Below, in pieces: positions 57,033-64,000 of a stretch of DNA of 64,000 nucleotides. The first letter of the stretch is position 1, and every line of letters begins with the position of its first letter. The notes under the pieces were generated by a model. That model ran no database searches. It was not told the DNA's origin and saw nothing but the letters and a program-made list of their open reading frames with translations. Both the position numbers and the translations under genes were made by a program. Origin of the DNA: Platynereis dumerilii (Eukaryota; Annelida; Polychaeta; Phyllodocida; Nereididae); NCBI GenBank assembly GCA_026936325.1, contig JAPTHN010000042.1:558001-622000 (forward strand), read 5' to 3'.

Positions 57033-58170
57033 CGAATACTGAGTACTGATTTCTACAATCTGATTGGCTGAGAGAATTACCAGATCAACATTTGCAGCTG
57101 ATTAACAATATTTCATGACGACACTAGCGACTATCAGTCCACTGAAATGTGGCTGAAATGTGGATATAAAAAATGGCTGGTGATTAACATTTGGAATATA
57201 AATGGAGCCACTCACCACTGACATATATACCCTTGGCTCACCTGCTGACAACCCACTAGAGCTGTAGAACAATGATATTATTATACAGCCCAAACCAGAC
57301 GTTTCGAAGTTCTCTTAGAAACATGCAGGGAGATGTGATATCTTTGGAAATATGTATAGCGATTAGCGAATATCATTAATCAGAACATATAATCAAAACA
57401 ATGATGAACAATATGACAAACTTAAGACATTTAATCAAAGGTACACATGCACGCTGTATGCACATTAGCAAGCCAAATTGAAAGACTGGGCATCAAATAC
57501 CAGAATAAGGAGACTCATAAACATAAGTTTTACCGCAACATAAACAGAAAAGTGTGACATCATAGGACTTCGAAATGTGTATATACATGTAGATTGTTTG
57601 CTTTTTTAGTGATAATTTAGTAGGATTTATAATGAATATTTTTGTGGTGTGTAATGACATATAATTTTGCAACATTGTCTGCGTATGTTACTGAATTAAA
57701 AATCTTTGGATATGGCATATATAAATAGTTTTTGAAAATTTTCCACAGTATTCTCTTATTTCATCTTTTTGAAAATATATCACTGCTTTTGTACTATTGT
57801 AATTATTAATTAATGTATCCTTTTTATAAGAATTGTCTTTTCTGAACAGACATTGGAAAAAGTGGCGGAGATTTTTAATCTCTGCAGGGTGTTTGCCTGA
57901 TGAATTTATTATAACTTTTTTTTTCAAATCCAGCATGGACTCAATCAAAGTAATGATCAACATTCACCAATAGGATATGTGGCATCACTAGGAGGGGTAT
58001 CCAAAAATATTAACAATTTTTTTTCATTCACTAATTTTTCACTTTGGCAAAGTAGATTCTCTGCGTGCATTTCTAAATTGTATTTATATGTTAATAATCA
58101 CATTTTAAACAATTTGAGTGCGAATTAAAGATATATATAATATGATGTGATATATTATACTTACTGAATG
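57033..58170. other. No recognised feature downstream of the GON/EGF gene
   Basis: Very AT-rich. No exon-like or repeat structure visible apart from the adjacent tandem duplication. Confidence 0.5.
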
Positions 58171-58270
58171 GCAATCACACCATTCAATAAAGTGAGGTAT
58201 GCATATTTAGGTTCATCAATGCAATCACACCATTCAATAAAGTGAAGTAGGCATATTTAGGTTTATCAAT
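58171..58270 (+). repeat. 50-bp tandem duplication
   Basis: The unit GCAATCACACCATTCAATAA plus 30 further bases occurs twice in a row with about three differences. Confidence 0.95.
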
Positions 58271-58548
58271 GGAAAATGTAGATGTTGCTATATATTTGTT
58301 TGTATACTTCTAAAATATGGAAAATAAAATACAAATCGCTTAAGCGCATATATCTTTTGTAATTTGTACTTTTCAATTTGTTCACTCTTCATAGTAAATT
58401 TGAAAGCTCTCTATAGCAAACAACAATATAAAAAAAAAATATTGCTATTTTAATGGCAGAATTCCTTTGTCACTAAAATCAATAACATTAAAGATTTTTT
58501 ACTCCCTAAACGATGATCTCTCTTTGAATGATTCAGTAGATTCTACTA

Positions 58549-58726
58549 CAGTGGTACCTGTGTTATTAAACTCCCTTTTGTAAAATTGACTTCCCTCGTA
58601 GGACTGCCTTGCTTCCACGCTATGTTGTATTTTTAGTGCATTTTGCACCCCAATGACATACCCCACCACCTTGAGAGACCGCTTAACGAATGCAGAAGGT
58701 GTGGTCTGAAAATGAAGGGATCGCTG
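58549..58726. mobile_element. pogo/Tc1-like MITE, copy 2, TA target duplication
   Basis: CAGTGGTACCTGTGTTATTA to AAGGGATCGCTG, flanked by TA on each side, 178 bp, related to 18089-18270 (both carry TTTTTAGTGCATTTTGCACC or its complement). Confidence 0.75.
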
Positions 58727-58977
58727 TATAGAAGTTGTTAAATTTTAGTTGGTTGCCAGACCTTGCTGTCAAAAAGAATTTAAACAAAAATTGAAACAGC
58801 ATAATGTAAGAACTTGTAACTCTTCGATTGTTTTCTCCCAGCACATATGCACATAGAAAGATGAGGTAGGCGTTGCAAGCCAAACTAAGTTCCATTCACT
58901 TGGCCACATTTCAGCAGTTCTATCACCCGATGGCTCAATATCAGTATCTAAATTCAGCAGTCAAGTATTGTCATGCA

Positions 58978-59048
58978 GTGATATCAAACCCTAGACCTCA
59001 AATTTAGAAGGATTTTGTCGAACCACTCAGCCACCAAGACACATGGCT
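58978..59048 (-). mobile_element. tRNA-like relic with good A box
   Basis: The minus strand reads GTGGCTGAGTGGTTCGAC (A box TGGCTGAGTGG) and, about 40 nt on, AGGGTTTGATATC near the B-box position. No paired acceptor stem is visible. It is probably a Ser/Leu-type SINE head. Confidence 0.5.
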
Positions 59049-59762
59049 TTGCATTGGAAACAAAAATTTTCACACCAATGTGCATCATGAAATTGTGTGA
59101 TGTTTAATCAAATTTATGAGCAGGGTAGGAATAGGAGACATATGATGTAACTTGATTATGCACATTCAAGAACAGCAGAAGACGGCCTCGATATCCTGCC
59201 TCGATTGATATCAGTCTTTTAACAACAATATGGCCAATCAGAGACTTGCATCATTTTAATTAAAATGTGGATATCAGTTGCAGGCCAGCACAAATATCCC
59301 ACTGAATGCTGTCCTGCTTCTAAAATCATTTTGTTTGCAATTATTCCAGAGGTGGAGCAGAAGGCTAGATCACGTAGGCTATATCTTTTTTTTTTGGTTA
59401 CAGAAATTTTTTCTGGGTGAGATGTGTTCTATATCAATAAATAAATGACAGTTGAGCGGTCACCTCACCGTTACTCGCCTATGTTACCCGCTAGGAGGAG
59501 CAGCAGTGCTGCACATTCATGACTCATGCCCTGGAATGTCACCTACCATTATTATCATTTTGGAGGGCATTGTCTGGCCATTAACACCCCCTTGGTGTAT
59601 TGTACCATATCGTGATGATCTAGATATACAGCGCTGCTCTATATTGAATAATAAGTGTGCAAAAGCGCAAAATGCGATGATCGAATAACAAAGGTAAAGT
59701 CAAAATTCAGAGTTTGTCATGAAATTTGAGATGTTAGAAAATGATAATAATGATAATAACAT

Positions 59763-59908
59763 TTTTTTGTCGGGCATTATGGGGTATTAATCAGTTATGG
59801 CCCTCGGTAAGAAATCATTTAATGCCCTCGCCTGGCGGCTCGGGCATTAAGTTAATGATTTCTGCCCTCTGGCCATAACTGATTAATACCCCATAATGCC
59901 CCCCAAAA
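59763..59908. mobile_element. Hairpin MITE, GGGCATTATGGGGTATTAAT arms
   Basis: Arms of about 64 bp (59763-59826 and 59842-59906) pair almost perfectly around a 15-bp loop. The core arm GGGCATTATGGGGTATTAAT continues to CAGTTATGGCC. Confidence 0.85.
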
Positions 59909-60439
59909 AAACGTTATTGACCAATTATTTTTCAGAACCCAAGAAAACCAGAAACATCCAAATAAACAAATTCTGTTGTTAAAGTAGGAATATTGAACCC
60001 TGGAGAAAATTCAAGTTTTAAGATTTTTGATGTGTGCAAATCTCACTATGAATAAATGGCAATAATGAGGCGGCGACGAATGTCACGATTTAGACTCATA
60101 CGTACGTCTTTCCCAAGGCCCCCCCTAAATGGGCCCCTTATTACCATATTTTCTGTATTAAAAGCACATCCCTTAATAAAAGCTTGCTCCCCTCATGAAT
60201 AAAGGACCATTTTTAATCAGAAAATGTCAGTTTTGTACTAAAGCAATTTTATTATTTTTGGCCTGCATCTACTATTAATTTAGGGACCCCTCATGCTACT
60301 CCTACCAAACTACTGGTTGTTCAGTAATTAAATTTCCAAACAGCTTTTCTGCACTACCCACAAATGACACTATGTCCAAAGCCGCGTTTGCTGTTTGTAA
60401 TTACAGTCACAGAAATAGAAGTGATGTTCTTCCCTCCCC

Positions 60440-60770
60440 TCAAGTAATAATCAGACAAGGAATTATCAGACTAGCCATAATCACTAAGCAGACCAGGAAT
60501 ATCAGACAAGAGAAGATCAGACAAGTAACAGTCTGAGTAGGAAAATCCAGAAGAGATATATTCCGACAAAACAATTGGACACGAATATGCAGGGTAGGTC
60601 AGACAAGGACAGATCAGGCTAGCAATACATGTAGTCATGTACCCAGACAAGGTATAATTGAACATGCTCAAATCATACACGGGAAGGTAAGACAGGAAAT
60701 AATCAGGCAATGAAAGTTCAGAAAAGTAATAACAAGACATGCAAGGAAAGATCAGGCACAAAATTATCTG
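60440..60770 (+). repeat. Degenerate ATCAGACAAG repeat
   Basis: The word ATCAGACAAG or a close variant recurs about every 20-40 bp. It is old and irregular. Confidence 0.65.
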
Positions 60771-60794
60771 TTAAATCAATCTTTGTCTTATTAC

Positions 60795-61150
60795 TGGGCA
60801 GCTGGGTGGTGTAGTGGTTAAGGTTCCCACCTGCTCTGCTGAAGGTCTTTGCCTGCATGTGTTCGACTCCCGGTTGGGGAACCCGAAATTTTCAGTGTAT
60901 CTTTATGAGCAAAATCCCAGCTGGATGTCGTTCGGATGAGACGTTAAATTGGCGGCCCCTTTTATCAGTGTCTAAATTGGCGGCCGCTTGTGTGAGTTTC
61001 TATGCTGGGCAAATAAAAGATCCCTCACATGGGGTAAATGTGTAACATGCTGAGGACTCCTGCTCTCTCTCTCATCTCATCAATCAACCCTCGTGAGTGC
61101 CCAGAACTGGGCTTAGAGGGCTGCACTTACCATATCTATCTATCTATCAA
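60795..61150 (+). mobile_element. tRNA-derived SINE, family B, with a conserved metazoan-type body
   Basis: The head is GGGTGGTGTAGTGGTTAAGG (A-box region) and GTGTTCGACTCCCGG (B box). The body has CGGATGAGACGTTAAA, then AAATAAAAGATCCCTCAC, wording shared by several old SINE superfamilies of animals. It ends in ATCT repeats near 61150. Length about 355 bp. Confidence 0.78.
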
Positions 61151-61449
61151 TCCATTTTTGATTATTTCATGTCTGATCTTTCCTCATCTGATTATGGTAG
61201 AAACTTATATCGTCAAAAAATATCATGACAGTAGAAAATGTAGGTAATAATTAAGTTTTTTTTATAGGCCCTCGTGAAGTTAATAAATATGATAAATGAC
61301 TTCTTATCGACTGTTACAACAATGCTGAAACATTGATGCACTGCATTTTAGCAGTATAGCTATATATTATCATCTGTGGAAAAGTCAGTGCATTTTTTAA
61401 CATGGTAACTGGACAGATTTGGTCTCTCAGTCATTGCCAAATTGGTATC

Positions 61450-61722
61450 ACTGGGAGACCAATTTTCCCAGAAACTATCATTAATTTCACATTTAATTTG
61501 TTATGATTTGTAGTTCTTTGTTGCTTTTCAATATCAAAAAATATTCTTCACTGTCTTTACAATTATTTTTCTGCCATCTTTTTGATTTCAAATTTTTTTT
61601 AACATCAAACATTTTGTTCTAATCTTTCGAGCATGTCATTACATAAACATATCTTATGAATGTTCAGCTGATATATATATATGGCTTGTCACGGCACTGC
61701 AAAATCTCGTTGGTCTCCCAGT
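61450..61722. mobile_element. MITE-like element with ACTGGGAGAC inverted ends, copy 2
   Basis: It has the same 10-bp inverted ends and the same flanking interior (TTTTCCCAGAA at the left, CAGTCAAAAATC beyond the right end) as 40222-40655. It lacks the minisatellite. Confidence 0.7.
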
Positions 61723-61859
61723 CAAAAATCTTAAAAAAATATTTTTGGAAAATTAATTGTTATTTTGCATCCAAAATATTTGTTTTATTTCAATGATTTT
61801 CCCTCGTGTAACTCTACCAAAGATCTTTTTCAATAATAAAATGACTCCTGCATTAAAAT

Positions 61860-64000
61860 TGCAAACTGCAATTTTCTTTTTTTAAAGATTTTTTAATTAA
61901 GATCTTCTACAGATGGGCTATAAATTCCTCCCTTCTGATATTAATATGGATAACAGAGAACTTCATTGCTAATCCATAAATTGTAGCGTATAAAGTAACA
62001 TAATTGCAGAACTAATTGATTTACGGCTCTTCGTGCCATCATTAATTATGAGGCAGACTTTAAAAATAAAATGCTCGACTACATTTGACAGAAACATTTC
62101 TGTTAATACTTTTTACTGCAATGGAAAACAGAGACCTACTTTTTATGGTCAATTATTGGAATGCTTTTGCAGATAGAAAGGCCTCATTAGACTCTATTTC
62201 GGACAAATGAATTGAACATCCACCAATTTAATATACAAGCAGGGTTTACAGATATTTTCGTTTAAAAAATGCAAAAGGGCTTAATTCTTACCCCACTCGT
62301 AGGGAAATCCTATGGTTCTGATTCTTCTGATAGTATCTGCAGTGACATCATTAACGTCTTCAAACAGACATATTTAATCACTCATCGTTCCCTGGCTTTT
62401 AATCACCAATAAATCATTTTTAATGATTATTGATATTCAGTCAAACTATGCCTTTTAGTTGATAAAGCCACTTTCAATATTCTATTTTGTGTGACATTAA
62501 TTTTAAAGAAGCTTTTAACATCTTTTGTATAACATATAAGTTCAATCGTTTATAGCATAACAATGAGATGTGTCTCCACGAAAGAGTTGGTTACTTTTTT
62601 ATGAAGCTTGCATGTACTGTGCGCTTCTGTGTCTCACTTCGACTTTACCATTTATTCCCGAAGGGCAGTTAATGCTGTTATTGCACTTGCCTAACCAGTA
62701 ATTGTTGCTATTTTTTTATCTGGAACAACGCAAAAAATTAATTATCAAAAAATTGCTTCCATCTCATCAATATAGTTGGTCGATTGGAAAATTTTTCAGC
62801 CGGTGACATTGTCATTGACCTGTAGCAATGAATATTTACAAGAACATTGTTTGCGCAGTGGCAGAAGAATTTACGAGGTCTCTGACATCATATATTAAGA
62901 AATATGCATGCCAGAGCCGCAAGCAGTTCCTTGGATTTTCCCACCCCTCCCCTAACTTTTCCGGAAGACAGGTCAAAACATAATGTTATGCTAAAAAGTA
63001 AATCCCATGATATATGACAAAAGTTCAAGTTTTCTGTCGATGAATTACAAGCACTCCCATTAAGCAGTTTGTGAACATGGATGACATCACAGCCTAATTA
63101 AACCTGTTGAAATGGAGTGTCAATTTGTCATTTGATAGCTTGTGACCTCAGTGCATGGTGAGTGGTGTGACACATTCAGTCACTTGTCCTGATAGCACTG
63201 TATGTAAATGATATGACCCAACTGACTACTTATGAGTCATAAAATAACATATCTTGAATAGGGATTTGACCTTTCAAGGAATATTCCAGTGCATTTCTGT
63301 AAAGTTGGTTAGACTATTGATACATCCTCAATTTTTGCTCTGGTTTAACGGGACAATGGCTCTGATACATTGTTTTTTATTATATTTCTTTCCATGCTAT
63401 GGAAAGAACAGGGCTACCTCTGGTACATTTTTATTCATGTTATAAGATTTGTAAGATTTTGTTGCTTTCACATGTACTTTCAACAGGTAGAATAGCTATC
63501 AATATGCTCCTCACAACCATGTAAATGTAAATGTAATTTGTATTTGTGTTCAGGGAACCTCTGTCGCTTCATTTCAAAACATTTCTCATCATGTTGACAG
63601 ATATACAAGCAATTAAAACATATTACAAGGAAGGGGTCAATGAACATGTACTGCTATTATTGATGTCTTCAAACAACTAATTTTTAATAACTTGTCCATC
63701 CATGGCAGTAATGCACCAATTAATTATCACCATTGATGTCTGATGACAGTCAACTTCACTTTTTCAAAAGATAAAAAAACTTTCTTTTTTGAGTCGATTA
63801 ACTTTGCCATAGATAATTATATGATATGCCGGTATACTGCTGTGAATTACTCCACATATTGTTTTATGAAAATAAGCAAAAGATGTTTCAATACTTTTAA
63901 AAATGTAAGTAAAAGTAACATCTTTTTCAAACTACCTACTTTCAAATTTACTTTTGGAATGTACAAACTTCAAATGTCTTACCGGTGTTGATGTTCAGTA
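61860..64000 (+). repeat. Composite repeat family S, copy B, runs off the right edge
   Basis: It matches 12730-13010, then 13620-14880, then the reverse complement of about 14880-15425, then 15425-15720. No reading frame is conserved between the copies. Confidence 0.8.

Noticed and set aside
1-64000. Retrovirus, LTR element, Polinton or other capsid/envelope-bearing element
   Set aside because: I looked for protease, integrase, capsid or envelope-like text and paired long terminal repeats. The reverse transcriptases found are all LINE type and the paired repeats are inverted foldbacks.

Overview
The window is animal nuclear DNA: AT-rich, sparse in genes and dense in repeats. Coding sequence is split into short exons with ordinary GT-AG borders. 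The two recognisable host genes are a secreted GON plus EGF protein and a membrane protein with a NIT (nitrate/nitrite-sensing-like) domain. Together with invertebrate-type SINEs, CR1-like LINEs and many foldback elements, they suggest a marine invertebrate, most likely a non-vertebrate deuterostome (echinoderm, hemichordate or cephalochordate). The species cannot be fixed from sequence alone.

Left part (1-21 kb). Two in-phase exons of a NIT-domain gene lie on the minus strand (7325-7086 and 1447-1286), and the gene continues off the left edge. Two further minus-strand exon-like stretches (9027-8885 and 8364-8241) join in phase with each other but cannot be tied to it. The rest is repeats: a foldback at the edge, three small hairpin families, a tRNA-derived SINE family, a repeat present in two inverted copies (3.4-4.7 and 18.35-19.56 kb) plus a third partial copy at 9.7-10.3 kb, and a long composite repeat (11.6-15.8 kb) that returns at 61.9-64.0 kb with its middle flipped.

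Central part (22.8-56.4 kb). One host gene fills it: seven plus-strand exons in perfect phase encode a 381-residue secreted protein (signal peptide, GON domain, one EGF module, Cys-containing C-terminus). Intron 1 holds a candidate small four-exon gene on the opposite strand (26.87-25.45 kb, 67 residues). Intron 4 is 20.7 kb. It contains a minus-strand LINE fragment, an older LINE cut in two by about 8.5 kb of foreign DNA, and a nearly intact sense-strand LINE (47.9-51.06 kb). It also holds a 1.6 kb array of a 13-bp repeat.

The insertion in the older LINE is the most unusual object here. It is a large foldback whose arms are arrays of a 21-bp unit built on the 8-bp palindrome TTGTACAA. Three more short arrays of the same unit and three copies of a 200-bp block lie between the arms. 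Two other minisatellites (21.06-21.30 and 33.84-34.03 kb) share the roughly 21-bp period, partly around other palindromic cores.

Right part (56.4-64 kb). No recognisable coding exon is present. It holds foldback elements, a SINE with a metazoan-type body, tRNA-like relics and the second copy of the composite repeat. I found no retrovirus, LTR element, Polinton or other capsid- or envelope-bearing element.
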